A stretch of 64,000 nt of DNA, taken from Chrysemys picta bellii (lineage: Eukaryota; Chordata; Testudines; Emydidae). The notes beneath the pieces were generated by a model. The model was not told the DNA's origin and did not search any database. It saw only the letters and a list, made by a program, of their open reading frames with translations. The position numbers were made by a program, and so were the translations under genes. Location: positions 223,599,894-223,663,893 of the forward strand of contig NC_088792.1 of NCBI RefSeq assembly GCF_011386835.1, in the 5' to 3' direction. This document shows, piece after piece, positions 22,513 to 34,649 of this stretch; positions within the stretch are counted from its first letter, which is position 1; each line of letters starts with the position of its first letter.

Positions 22513-22996
22513 AGTTAGATATTTTAAGGGTCTTTTGAAGGATATGCATATTGTACTTTTATATATTGATGGTACATGTGAAAAACTATTTTTGAAAGGC
22601 AACTTTGCTGGGGCAGAGAGAAAAGTTTTCGGTCTGTGGCCACTATTCTAGTCTAAAGTCTATGTGACTCTAGTGCTCCTCTTCAGTGCCGCTCCACAGA
22701 GAGAAAAGGAGTGGAGGGACACTGTCACTGTGGGTCCCTTGGCTTGCTGCTGTCTTACTCTATGTATGTTGTATAGTGTCCTCAAATCTCGTGCTCCCCC
22801 CACGCCTCCTGACATACACACTCATGTAGGAACCACGCTGATTCCAACACAAAGAACCCTAGTCACCTCGAGGAGAAAGAGAGATTTGCCCCCAAGGATA
22901 TTGCACATTTGCCCCGAGGATATTGCACATTCCTTACAGTGGCATGTAGAGTACATACACTGCATGTCCACCTAGCATGGGTATAAATAGCAGTAT
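22513..22996. other. Unassigned sequence
   Basis: Contains an imperfect tandem of GGATATTGCACATT (about 22898-22934). No gene or known element. Confidence 0.4.
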
Positions 22997-23775
22997 AGTC
23001 GGTAGGGTTGCCAACTTTCTAATTGCTCAAAACCAAACACCCTTGCTCCATCCCCTGCCTGTCCCTCCCTAGGGCCGTACCCCCCCACTCACTCCATCCA
23101 CCCTCCCTCTGTCACTTTCTTTCCCCTACCCCTCACTCACTTTCACCAGGCTGGGAAAGGAGGTTGGGATGTGGGAGGCAGTGAGGGCTCTGGCTGGTGG
23201 TGTGGGCTCTAGGATGGGGCCAGGGATGAGGGGTTTGGGATGCAAAAGGGGGCTCCGGGCTGGGGCTGAGGAGTTTGGAGTGCAGGAGGGGTTGAGGTGT
23301 AGGAAGGGGTGTTGGAGGGGGAGCAGGAGGGGGCTCTGGCTGGGAGGCGCTTACTTCAGGTAGCTCCCAGTCAGCAGCATAGCAGGGCTAAGGCAGGCTC
23401 CCTGCGGCTCCTGGAAGCGGCTGGCATGTCTGACTGCTAGGCGCAGGGGTGGCCAAGGAGGTGCCACACGCAGTCCCTGCCCTGAGTGCCGGCTCTATAG
23501 CTGTCATTGGCTGGGAACCACGGCCAATGGGAGATGTGGGAGTGGCGTCTGTGGGCACAAGTAGTTCCCTGAGTCCTCTGGCCCCTGCGTCTAGGAGTCG
23601 GACATGCCAGCTGCTTCCAGGAGTCACGTGGAGCCAGGGCACGTAGGGAGCATGCTTTAGACCCGCTGCGCCACCTACCGGACTTTTAACAGCCTAGTCA
23701 GAGGTGCTGACCAGAACTGCCAGAGTCCGTTTTCGACCAGGCGTTCCAGTCAAAAACCAGACACGTGGCAACCCA
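22997..23775. mobile_element. Dispersed GC-rich element with GGGTTGCCAAC termini
   Basis: Starts TAGGGTTGCCAACTTTCTAA and ends ...CACGTGGCAACCCA, an inverted terminal pair. The interior is G-rich (GGGGCTGGGG-type) and open in several frames by composition only. A second, truncated copy is at 49546-50222. Probable DNA transposon; no clear target duplication. Confidence 0.65.
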
Positions 23776-24783
23776 GATGTGAGGCACTTTTAAAGTGAGT
23801 AGAGTAAAGGCATGCCAGAATGTTAGGGTATATATCCTACACGGCTCTCTGCATGCCAAGCCACTCCTCCCATGTCTACACTGCTGTTTTTAGCAGTGTA
23901 GTGTACAGCTGCCTCCCCACTGTGGGAACCGTTCCCTGCAGCAGGGAAAGGCTCTGACAGCAGGGAAGGCTGCAGCAGCTCCCCACTGATGGAGCCTTTT
24001 CCCACTGCAGGGAGTGGCCAGAGCCTTTTTCTGCTACAGTGAAAGGCTCTGACTGCTGAAGCCTTTCCCTTCTGCCCCCTCATGCCAGAGCCTTTCACTG
24101 CCATGTGTAGCTACACACTGAAAGGTGGACACAGCCTGCTTTTCACTGTGGCAGGTAGCTGCCCATATCCTACATGCTGCTGTCATGAGTATGCAGTGTT
24201 GGCCTACCCTGAGAGTGTATCTTTTCCCACCAAGTGCCAGTGAAGGTTGAGATCACTTCTGACATTTGGAATTAGTTTAAAAATCAGCAAAAGCAAACAT
24301 GGTTTCAGACTCTTCATCCCCAAATGTTCAACTTTGGGCAAGATGAACAACATAAGGGGATTTTCTGTTAATAATGGAACTGCTGATGCCATTGATAATG
24401 ATAAAAGTCCTGTTCAAAAGGCTCTAAAGAACAGCTGACTAATACAGCTGAAGTGCTCTTACCACAGAGAATATTGAGGTACCAAGTACAGCTACTCAAG
24501 TAATTAATCATGACCAGTAATATTGTAACACAGTTTCACAAACAGATGCAAAATTACCTAATTTTAACCCCCCCATTTATGGAGGGGAGGAAAAGAGGTG
24601 GCTTTGAATTGTTAGAGAAAAAAGATTCTCAGAGTGACAATTAAACTTCCACTCATCATATAAGAGTCCATGTGAGAGTAAAAATAGATACATCTCATGG
24701 GCAGTTAAATCTGAGTTAGAGGCTGCTGGAATATAATATGGCATTGTTGCTTTAAACAGAGAGGGCCATGAGCTGCCCTAAGA
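23776..24783. other. Mostly unassigned; GTCTACAC-type repeat at the left
   Basis: 23825-24200 contains CTACACTGCTGTTTTTAGCA and several alternating GCAGGGAAAGGCTCTGAC / AGAGCCTTTTCCCACTGCAG inverted units, probably a short DNA element. 24200-24783 is unassigned. Confidence 0.4.
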
Positions 24784-25047
24784 CAGTGGTTCGCAAACTA
24801 GGGCTGCTGCTTGTTCAGGGAAAGCCCCTGGCGGGCCAGGCCGGTTTGTTTACCTGCCATGTCCACAGGTTCAGCCAATCACGGCTCCCACTGGCCGCGG
24901 TTCGCCACTCCAGGCTACTTCCAGTGGGAACCGTGGCCAGTGGGAGCCGCAATCAGCCGACCCTGCGGATGTGGCAGGTAAACAAACCGGCCCGGCCCGC
25001 CAGGGGCGTTCCCTGAACAAGCGGCGGCCCTAGTTTGAGAACCATTG
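24784..25047. mobile_element. hAT-like palindromic element with perfect 8-bp duplication
   Basis: 264 bp flanked by CCCTAAGA at 24776-24783 and 25048-25055. It is close to a full palindrome: CAGTGGTTCGCAAACTAGGG / CCCTAGTTTGAGAACCATTG ends, inner GGTTTGTTTACCTGCCA / TGGCAGGTAAACAAACC arms. Same family as 13246 and 56576. Confidence 0.92.
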
Positions 25048-25055
25048 CCCTAAGA

Positions 25056-25571
25056 GACACCTGGATATCTCCATTTGGCATCACTGGGAGCTGTGCATAC
25101 ATATTGCAATGTGAAGTGGAAGTGAAAAATGCAGGGAAATTATTGCTTTTTATTATAGTTGGCACTGCTTACACCCTCTTATTAAGGGTTGCAAAACATT
25201 TTAACCTCTGTTCACATGTGCCTCAGTCACTTTGAATAAGAAGAGAAGGAAATATATATAATCTCTATGCTTGAATGGGGCTGCAGCAAAAACAGACAAT
25301 GAAGCACAAAAAGGGATGTTTGAGGAATACAATTTATTTAACTTTATACAGTAATTACATTACACTGAAGTGCCCATATCTTTACATTTCCAGGGTGTTT
25401 TGACTGCAGGAACAACTGCCATTTCGTTTGTTATTGCAACCTGTGTAGAAGAGAGATATGCACAGTCCTCTCTTATGGAGGCTTTGCTTTTGATGTGTGG
25501 GTATATCTCCTTCCCCATGCTCCTGAATGGCTATTCCAGTTCTGGGGAAAAGCTGGCTCCACCTGTCATTT
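25056..25571. other. Unassigned sequence
   Basis: Nothing recognisable. Confidence 0.4.
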
Positions 25572-25683
25572 GAATATTACTTGTATTTCCATAGTGCCTA
25601 GGACTCCTAGACATGGACCAGGACCCCATTGTGCTAAGTGCTGTACAAACACAGAACTGACTGTCCCTGCCCCAATGACCATA
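25572..25683 (-). mobile_element. SINE 3' tail fragment
   Basis: The reverse strand gives GGGGCAGGGACAGTCAG, TGTACAGCACTTAGCACAAT and GGGGTCCTGGTCCATG, the same tail block as at 60095. Confidence 0.7.
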
Positions 25684-25782
25684 TAGTCAAAAGCTTTGGT
25701 GATAGAATTGCCATTGTACACTAATGGTTTTCGATTACCCCATTCCACGTGTCCAGAGACACTTGTTTCCCTCTGTCCTATG

Positions 25783-25865
25783 CCTAGTCTAAATACGATG
25801 TTGCATTAGTTTAACTAAACTGATTTAAGATAAACCAGTGCAAATTCTATGTGTAGACAAGGCCT
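25783..25865. repeat. Short GTCTACAC-type palindromic element
   Basis: CCTAGTCTAAATAC and ...GTGTAGACAAGGCC form imperfect inverted ends around TTTAACTAAAC / TAAACCAGTG. Confidence 0.5.
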
Positions 25866-26582
25866 CAGAAGGTTGTTTACAAGGGCACAGAACTCCTTCC
25901 CTGAAGTTCTAAGATGCACTTGAAACAGTAAGCACAGAAACCATTTGTCACAGATACAGAGCGAGCTGCACTTTGGACTCCTTTTAGTCTCTCTTGCGAT
26001 TACCCCTTTAGGGACAGATTGTGCTACCTTCATCCCACTCAGGATGCCGTGGTTCCACCCAGCCACTCAGAGATTGGAATTCTGGACTGCAGCTCCCTGT
26101 CTGCCAACCCTGTTAAACCACAGGCCCAATTGTGTTTGGCACATGTAAGCCCTTTTCCTCCAGGAGCCCATGATAGCAGCTGATTAAGGTGACTCAAAAA
26201 CAACTTCTTCAGAACAAGGCATTATTTCACCCAAAGGTGTATAGTATGCAGAACAAAGGCATTTATTTATTTATTTATTTATTTATTATTTATTTTATAC
26301 ATACATACACTATGTGTCTAGTTCCTCTTATCTAAGAAGTTCCATTCAGCCCTGTTATGTCCGTCTCTGGGTTGGGGGAGAGAGCCTATTTGAGGTTTCT
26401 GTGTCTCTCTCTGTCAGAGCCTCATCGCAACTACTTCTGACAACCTACTCAATCCCCACTTCCTCCCTTTTCTAGGTCTGGGATCCTTTAAGGGTTTAGT
26501 ATCCTCTTTGATCTTAAGCTCAGGCCTGGGTAGGGTAAATCTTGCTAGCCTGGATGGAGCCAGGCAGGGGCATTATCTACAT
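25866..26582. other. Unassigned sequence with (ATTT)n tract
   Basis: A tetranucleotide (TTTA)n tract occupies about 26261-26297 and is followed by (ATAC)n. The remainder is unassigned. Confidence 0.5.
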
Positions 26583-26594
26583 ATCTATAGCTCT

Positions 26595-26689
26595 TCATCA
26601 GATGCATGAAGTGGGCTGTAGCCCACGAAAGCTTAGGCTCAAATAAATTTGTTAGTCTCTAAGGTGCCACAAGTACTCCTGTTCTTTTA
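26595..26689 (+). mobile_element. PLE terminal fragment with degraded hammerhead-like core
   Basis: GTGGGCTGTAGCCCACGAAA, then AATTTGTTAGTCTCTAAGG and GTGCCACAAGTACTCCTG, correspond to the PLE arm at 8262-8340 in a different subfamily. The CUGAUGA box is lost: the sequence before the stem reads ATGCATGA. Confidence 0.75.
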
Positions 26690-29180
26690 GTGACTTCCAT
26701 GAGACCAGAATTTCACCATAAATCTCAATTGCCACAGTAGCACAAAATTGTGTTAAATGTTATCTCACGTATTGATGGCTAATTGAGGAAATGCAAAGCC
26801 ATTTCTTTTTCCTTTGTTCTTAAATGTTGCTCCACTGTAAAAAGAAACAAAAACCACAAAGAAATTACCTCATTTGCATGAGTATGGATTTACATTTACT
26901 GTTGTATTCTGTGTGTGCCATTTAACTGACAGCTCAGTAGAAAGGAAAGCAAGCAAGTTTTATAACAAATTTTGTAAGGAGAAATCAAATCCAGGTGACA
27001 AATTAATTTCACATAATTGAGCATCTTGTTAGTTAGAATTGTATCAGATGAAAAGCACTACTGGAAGTGAGATGAAGTAATCCCAATGTCTGTATCACTT
27101 CAATATTGTTCCCCACTAGTAAGATGGAGATGTGTATTATTAGGTTCAATATGTTTCCAAGTTGGAACAAAAGGACCTACGACAAGGTCCTCCATTACAT
27201 CTCTTGGAGGGCATGGGGGAATAGGCAGCAGTCTAAAATATTTGAATGATATATGATTACATGCTAGAGAAAGAATAGCCAGGAAAGATTATGTTTCAGT
27301 ATAAGTAAGTCTGCAGTTATGTAAGAGTGTGGAAAACTGTTACTGTTATAAGTATAATATGGAGGACAAATTGACCATAATGCATTACAATTATATGCAT
27401 TCATTATAATACAATATTAAGTCTATAAAGTAACTAGTCAATTGTTGTATATATATTTATGTAGCTTCAGTTCTGTCTGCAGCAAGTTAAAAGTAGCTGT
27501 ATGAGAGGGTTTTTTGTAAAAAGACTAAAAAACGCAGGCTATGCATTTCAATCCTTTTTTTCATTTTTTGTGCTGCCCTTAGAATATCAGCTGCAGGCAA
27601 AAATAGTCTATTATTCATGCAAGAGGAAACCAAAGTCAGTTCAGTGATTTAGCAAAACCCAGTCTTTTCTTGAACAGTCACAATGCTATCCAGTGTGAAT
27701 GTTGTAGCCACTGCAGAGAGTCTAACTTTGAATAAGATTTGTGAGTATCACAAATCCACCATTCCAACCTTTACCAAATGCAGGGAGGAAATCTTCCTCC
27801 TGGGATCTATGCTATTGATTTCTTGCATATTCTTCATTGGTTCCACATACTGTGCTGCCAGCGATGTGACTGGGAGTTCCCTGCATGGAACAGTGCTAAT
27901 AGGAGTCCCACGCATCAAACAAGTGCAGAATAAGCAAGAGATGTGTGCTGCCAATAAACATGCACAGTGAAGAGCTGATAATTTTTCTCCCTTTCTCTTA
28001 ATGTATCTTGTCCTTTTGAGTGCTTACCTTGCACTCTGTATTATAAGCACACAATTCCTCTTGTTTAGGCAAGGATAGGTTGCCAGTGAGCTCTCTGGAC
28101 CTTTATGGATACTGTTTTTTACACCCAAGGTTATATTCTTCCCTCATTCTCTGCATGGAACCCCATTTACATCAATGAGCACTTATATGCAAAGATCAAG
28201 GGTAGAATATGACTGACACTCTTTCTCTTGAGATGGATTACAGTGAGGGTTACTTTTGTGATTTATACTGATCACACAACTGGAGAATATCTTTTTACAG
28301 AATTAGAATATTTACAGATCTTCACTGATAACTGCAAAATTATACCTCCTTCCCACCCAACAGAGAGTGATATGATGTGTAAAACACATTTATTCACCAT
28401 AAAAACACATATAAAACATTTCAAAATCATTAAAAATATAAATTATTATACTTTGTGTGACACTTTTAATGTAATAAATGAATGAATTCCACCCCAAGCA
28501 AACGCTACACATTGATCACTAAGCGTCACCATCACAAAGTTCACCAAGTCAGTTCATAAGAGATATAGTCAATCTGCAGCTGGCCACGATCAATGCATGG
28601 AACAAACCCAACACATCACACAACTCTGTCTTGGTGAAATTTCAAAATGGCCAGTTTAGCCTGGTAAGAAACAGCATTTCACTCAGAGAGAGGTTAACAC
28701 AGATAATCTAATGTAGCAATATTTAAACCTTATCCAGATTTGACAAAAAGGTTACAGAAAATTACTTAGCTTTTCTTAATCATGCTGCCTGTGCTGCAGA
28801 GTCTGTGTTGGGTAGCTGACAGGCACACATGTGATGAGATGAGTTTCTACCATGCCCAAAGAGAGAACTCTTCCCAGCAGTGAGACCGATGTTCCACTAC
28901 AGGCTGTGTATCTATGTTCTCCTTATCAGTGCAGACACCCAGGAAGACCTCTTTTCCCTTCAACTGCCCCAGCTACATCTGAGCAGCTACTTAAATCAAG
29001 TTGTATTGATATGAATAAGAGAAGAATCAGGCCCAATGTATTATTGAGACTAGGACTAACCTTCAGTGCTTCCAAAAAAAAAATGGGGGAGAGGAAAAAG
29101 AGAGGACTGTGGCATGCCGATGCTGGATGGGCAGAAACCAGCCAGAGATTTATTTCACAGAATTACTCCTGATTTAGCCT
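26690..29180. other. Unassigned sequence
   Basis: Unique-looking DNA. A palindromic fragment near 28130-28210 is the only repeat suspected. A 95-codon frame at 27683-27970 has no recognisable domain. Confidence 0.4.
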
Positions 29181-29458
29181 GGTACATGCAGGGCCTGTGC
29201 TACTATTAAGGCAAACTAGGCTGTTGCCTAGGGCGCCAAGATTTGGGGGCACCAAAAAGTGGTGCCCCCCATTTTTGTTACAGCGTTCCTGGGCTGGGCT
29301 GCCGGCGGTGCGCTGACATGTGTGGCTCAGACTCCCTCTCCCAGCGCAGCGGCCACTCCACTTCTCCCACCTCCCAGGCTTGCGGCGCCAATCAGTTGTT
29401 TGGCGCTGCAAGCCTGGGTAGGGAGGAGAATTACAGCGGGGGCGGCGTGCTTGGGGAG

Positions 29459-30733
29459 ATTCATAGATTCATAGATTCTAGGACTGGAAGGGACCTTGAG
29501 AGGTCATCGAGTCCAGTCCCCTGCCCACATGGCAGGACCAATACTGTCTAGACCATCCCTGATAGACATTTATCTAATCTACTCTTAAATATCTCCAGAG
29601 ATGGAGATTCCACAACCTCCCTAGGCAATTTATTCCAGTGTTTAACCACTCTGACAGTTAGGAACTTTTTCCTAATGTCCAACCTAGATCTCCCTTGCTG
29701 CAGTTTAAGCCCATTGCTTCTTGTTCTATCCTTAGAGGCTAAGGTGAACAAGTTTTCTCCCTCCTCCTTATGACACCCTTTTAGATACCTGAAAACTGCT
29801 ATCATGTCCCCTCTCAGTCTTCTCTTTTCCAAACTAAACAAACCCAATTCTTTCAGCCTTCCTTCATAGGTCATGTTCTCAAGACCTTTAATCACTCTTA
29901 TTGCTCTTCTCTGGACCCTCTCCAATTTCTCCACATCTTTCTTGAAATGTGGTGCCCAGAACTGGACACAATACTCCAGCTGAGGCCTAACCAGAGCAGA
30001 GTAGAGCGGAAGAATGACTTCTCGTGTCTTGCTCACAACACACCTGTTAATACATCCCAGAATCATGTTTACTTTTTTTGCAACAGCATCACACTGTTGA
30101 CTCATATTTAGCTTGTGGTCCACTATAACCCCTAGATCCCTTTCTGCCGTACTCCTTCCTAGACAGTCTCTTCCCATTCTGTATGTGTGAAACTGATTTT
30201 TCCTTCCTAAGTGGAGCACTTCGCATTTGTCTTTGTTAAACTTCATCCTGTTTACCCCAGACCATTTCTCCAATTTGTCCAGATCATTTTGAATTATGAC
30301 CCTGTCCTCCAAAGCAGTTGCAATCCCTCCCAGTTTGGTATCATCCGCAAACTTAATAAGAGTACTTTCTATGCCAATATCTAAGTCGTTAATGAAGATA
30401 TTGAACAGAGCCGGTCCCAAAACAGACCCCTGCGGAACCCCACTTGTTATGTCTTTCCAGCAGGATTGGGAACCATTAATAACAACCCTCTGAGTACGGT
30501 TATCCAGCCAGTTATGCACCGAGTTTATAGTAGCCCCATCTAAATTGTATTTGCCTAGTTTATCGATAAGAATATCATGCGAGACCATATCAAATGCCTT
30601 ACTAAAGTCTAGGTATACCACATCCACAGCTTCTCCACAAGACTCATTATCCTATCAAAGAAAGCTATTAGATTGGTTTTACACGATTTGTTCTTTACAA
30701 ATCCATGCTGGCTATTCCCTATCACCGCCTTCC
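29459..30733 (-). mobile_element. CR1 LINE, 5'-truncated, relatively well preserved
   Basis: The 3' end on the plus strand starts TCATAGATTCATAGATTCTA, the octamer-like CR1 tail. The copy extends through the RT region and stops abruptly at about 30733 in hAT-like sequence, the usual 5' truncation of target-primed reverse transcription. It lies within the element 29189-30925 and is younger than it. Confidence 0.92.
29548..30627 (-). pseudogene. CR1 ORF2 C-terminal reverse transcriptase, 359 codons open
   Basis: The longest coding remnant of the window. In the translated frame: RT motif A region DFSKAFD (residues about 7-13), motif B GVPQGSVLGP (63-72), catalytic motif C FADDT (93-97), the thumb-region IINRMKFN-like block, and the family C-terminus ending ...FKSRLDKCLSGMV. 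The first Met is internal. Upstream sequence to 30733 encodes SQHGFVKNKS-type RT residues in another frame, because of a small deletion near 30628-30640. The protein would lack the endonuclease and the N-terminal RT fingers, so it cannot retrotranspose alone. The catalytic residues are intact in the remaining part. Confidence 0.92.
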
Positions 30734-30978
30734 AAGGAGGAGGCGGAGCACAGGTGAGCAGGGGTGGGGAGCTGCCGCATGGCTCCCCGGGGGAGGAGCT
30801 GCTGCAGTGGGGGGAACCTCAGGGCGGAGGCGGGGATGGGAAGCTGCCGCAGGGCTGCGTGGTGGGGGGGGGCGCGCAAGGTGGAAGTTTTGCCTAGGGC
30901 GCGAAACTTCCTTGCACCGGCCCTGGGTATATGTCAGAGAAGAATCAGGTCAGGTTTGATGCCAACTGCCCTCTTCCT

Positions 30979-31206
30979 CAGGGCTGGCTCCAGGGTTTTG
31001 GCCGCCCCAAGCAGCCAAAACCAAAAAAAAAAAAAAAAAAGCCGCGATCGCAATCTGCGGCGGCAATTCGGCGGGAGGTCCTTCACTCCGAGCCGGAGTG
31101 AGGGACCGTCCGCCGAATTGCCGCCGAATACCTGGACCTGCCGCCCCTCTCCCAAGCGGCCACCCCAAGCACCTGCTTGAGAAGCTGATGCCTGGAGCCG
31201 GCCCTG
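30979..31206. mobile_element. hAT-like element with perfect 8-bp duplication (228 bp)
   Basis: Flanked by CTCTTCCT at 30971-30978 and 31207-31214. The ends are CAGGGCTGGCTCCAGG and ...CCTGGAGCCGGCCCTG. Inside is CCGCCCCAAGC, an A18 run, and an inverted GGTCCTTCACTCCGAGC / GAGTGAGGGACC pair. It lies 54 bp from the related element ending at 30925. Confidence 0.95.
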
Positions 31207-31214
31207 CTCTTCCT

Positions 31215-34200
31215 CAACTGAGTTTCGCAGTTAACCATTATCATGTGCTGACTGCTGCTAGACAGTGAGCCATCAGTTTTATGCCTTCATTGCTATGTAA
31301 AATAATTAAATCTTCCTTGGCATTAGTTTCTGCTGATTGTAAAAGAAGTTTTCATCCCAGGACCCTCTGTCACTTAGGTAGAGTAAAAATATCTGTATGT
31401 TCTTTCCTACATCTTCCAATTCCCTTTTAAAGATGGCAAACTTTCCCTCCTAAGATGTGAAACCAGGGCCTTGTGTGTGTTTGTTTCCCACAGAAAAAGT
31501 CATCTTTAGGCCAAAATGTTGGATCTCTTCAGGTTTGTAGATGCCTGGATAGAGGATAGGACTTTATCTCCCCCACATTCTCCAACTGATATTTTAGTGA
31601 AAAATTAATATGGGGTTATTTTTAAAAGTTTAGCTTCATTGTGATGGACTGTTGGGATCTATTCCTGCTCTAAAATCCAGATGTGTTCCATTGACCTCAA
31701 TAGTTACTCTGGATTGACGCCAGTGGGAGTGAGAGCAAAATTTCACCTTTTGTTAGGAAATTTCCCACTTTAACGGGAAATAGTATTAGACAAATGGGGA
31801 ACCCATATATATTACAGCCTTTCAAAAGCCCATCATCTATATGCTCAAGGCATTATTAAATGATGTTTGTCCTTCTAGAAGACATTTTAAATCATTCAGT
31901 TAAAATCCTATTTAAAAAAGAAAAAATATATTTGAAAGCCTAACTAGCTTCTTGGGTGAGCACCCAAAGTCAAATTTATTATTTGAGCACCCAAATGATT
32001 ATTGATTCACTGCATTAAATATTAATATTATAACAATTTTAGAGAATTTGGAGCCAAACAGAATAGCAATTCAGTAATAAAGTGAAAGAAGCCCCCCCCG
32101 TTTTTTTTTTAAGTTGTATTTTGAGGCTTTGCCGTTCCAATATAACATGCAGTGTCTATGAAAGGCTACTCAGTTGGTAGAATACAACTTTTTGGTAAAA
32201 TCCTAACATAGGAATGTTTCTGTTTGGATAAAGTATAAGCCATTGGATTGCAAACCTATATTTTTTTTCATTAATAGTCTTGTTCTTTTACAGCATGCAC
32301 AGTAAATTTTACATCTGAGATTATTGCTCTTTATATTTTGATTTGCTTTATACAAATTAACAGTAATGACCAATTTAAGAGTGAAATTGATGTTCAGGAG
32401 ATAGAAGAGTCAAGCTATTTTTTTTTAGAAGTTATTAAAAACTGCCCAGCATACCACCACACTGAGCTACAAAGTGTGTTCTATTACTTAAATCTTTATA
32501 CAACAAATCTACTGCACCCTTCAAAAAGATTCATATTCAACCCCTTTTCAATATTTTGGTTAACTCCAATAATTTTTAAATCCATTTGTAGTGGAGAGAT
32601 GCTTCAATTACTTTAAATCAGTTTTCTTTTATAAGTATTTCAGTCTGGCATGGAGACAAGTACTGTAGTAGACTATCACTGTGGAACAGGATATACTGAG
32701 GTGATATAAATTAAGGAAAACCCCATTCTAGAGAACAATGACACTTCTGGGAATCCAAGACTGAGTTCTATTTGTGTGGCTTTTTTTGTTTGTTTATTTT
32801 TAATACAGCATATCAAGTTACAAATTCAAATTTCTAATAAATATATAGTGAGCTGCTTTGATTCCTGCGGAGGACTTGCAACAAATCCTTCAGTCAGTGT
32901 TAGTGAAATTAATGCAGCATAACTAAGGAATCTAGATTTCATTTATGAATGAATCTAGCAGTCAACTGACAAAACCTCCAGCTAGTCGAGCAAGTTGGCT
33001 GGAACTCCTGCAGTCGGATCTCCTGGTGATGTAATACTTTCTGGTCCTGACTATCTCTGCTTAGGAGAGATTCTTTTAGCTATTTCAGCTTCCACAGTAA
33101 GTGTCTGCATGTTGTTTTTTCTCTGTCTTTAGTCAGGTCCCCTTTCCGCCAATCTTAAAGGAACAGAATAATAAATAAAATTTGAAACTTACAGTTTGGA
33201 TCTTTCCAAAAGTATTAAAAACCCAAAGAACCACTTATTTTTAAAAATACCCATGTAAAATGTTCATGCATTTGTGTGCAGGCAGATGTTGTTGTTACAT
33301 GTGCCATATATGAAACTGTATATACTATGCACCTGTATGAAATCTCATATGTATGAAATCTCCTTTCTTGGTTTGAAAATGTGTCCTAAAATATTCCATT
33401 GTTTTTGAAATTCCCCAAAGCATATTCCTATTGAAAATCATAGTTTTTTATAGGTCACTTCTAATTTGGACACTTCACTGAACACAGCTGCCACAGTTAG
33501 TCAAATTTGTGATCTGCTCCACTGTATGATACCAGTTTGAAAGCTGTATTAACACAGCTGGTGTGAATGCAGGTTTCTTTACATGATGAACTGTAGCACC
33601 AGTGGCAGTTCTCTAGAGCACTGATCCACAAAGAAAAATGAAACCTCAAATCCAATCAAAGCATAGCAAATGCACCTTCATTAAAATTCATACATTTACA
33701 ATAATTAACAGATAGGATTTGTGCATGGGAAATTGACATACTGTCTCTGATATTGTAAGCACATGGTCCAATATGGGACTTCTCAATAGCAGCAGATATT
33801 CAGGGAGGGCCATGACTTCCTTTTACAGCCTACTAGCCCCAGTAGAGGATTAAAGTACTCCTTTTAAAGGAGCTTTACGTTAAGGAGCATATTGACCAGA
33901 ATACCATCTCTTTTTTTCTCCAGATGAAGAAAAAGAAGAATGCATAATGAGTTTCATTTTCTTATTGGTTTTATATATAATTGTATATAAGATATCAACT
34001 TTTGTGTGGAAGTCGCATCAAATTTTATATTTTTAGATTACTATAGTGTGTTCTAAAAATAATCCCCAAGGCATGCTTATGGACTCTATCAAAATATGTG
34101 CCAATAATTATACACTTTACATAGTCAGAAATCTATAGGTTGAAAGAGTTTGTATGACAGTGGGTCGGTTAAGGTTTTTAGAATGTTTAAGGTGAATTTT

Positions 34201-34649
34201 CATATGTCAAAATTGTTAACTAAAATATGAATTGTAAGAGTAATGGAATATCTATATAAATTGCACTCAAATTATTTTAAGGTTTCTCTCAGTGTTGGTA
34301 CCTGAAACCTCAGCAACTCAGAGCTGCAGTTGTAGGGAAAGTCCTGCTCAGCCCTTGCAACTTTAGGTGGTAGCATGCTCAGTGCAGATGGTATATTCGG
34401 AGAACTTAGCTGACAGTCTCTAGGAAGCCTCTACTGAGCTACCTCAACTTGAGATTTTTCAAAGGCTTATAACTTGGCCAGTTTTGGACAGTTTCAATGT
34501 GAACAGTTCGAGGCACATCCCGGTTACCTCCCTGTCAAATATTGAGTTCCTTCTCCAAAACCTGGAGGAGCTAGAACTTCTCAATTACACAGTTGTAATT
34601 TTTTTTAACATGGGAAAAACCAGCATATTTTTCCCTATTTTATTTTCAA
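31215..34649. other. Unassigned A+T-rich sequence
   Basis: Over 3 kb with no LINE, SINE, LTR or exon that I can recognise. A small palindromic element probably sits at 31661-31746 (ATTCCTGCTC ... GAGAGCAAAA around a CATTGACCTCAATAG centre). Confidence 0.45.

Larger units (their letters stand above)
29189..30925. mobile_element. hAT-like element with a nested CR1
   Basis: The ends are CAGGGCCTGTGC at the left and ...GCACCGGCCCTG at the right, with an inner inverted TTGCCTAGGGCGC / TTTGCCTAGGGCGCG relationship. Flanks GGTACATG (29181-29188) and GGTATATG (30926-30933) agree at 7 of 8 positions. A CR1 occupies 29459 to about 30733, so the element proper is roughly 460 bp. Confidence 0.85.

Noticed and set aside
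27683..27970. 95-codon open frame with a hydrophobic stretch
   Set aside because: No recognisable domain, no splice context, and frames of this length are expected by chance in 64 kb.
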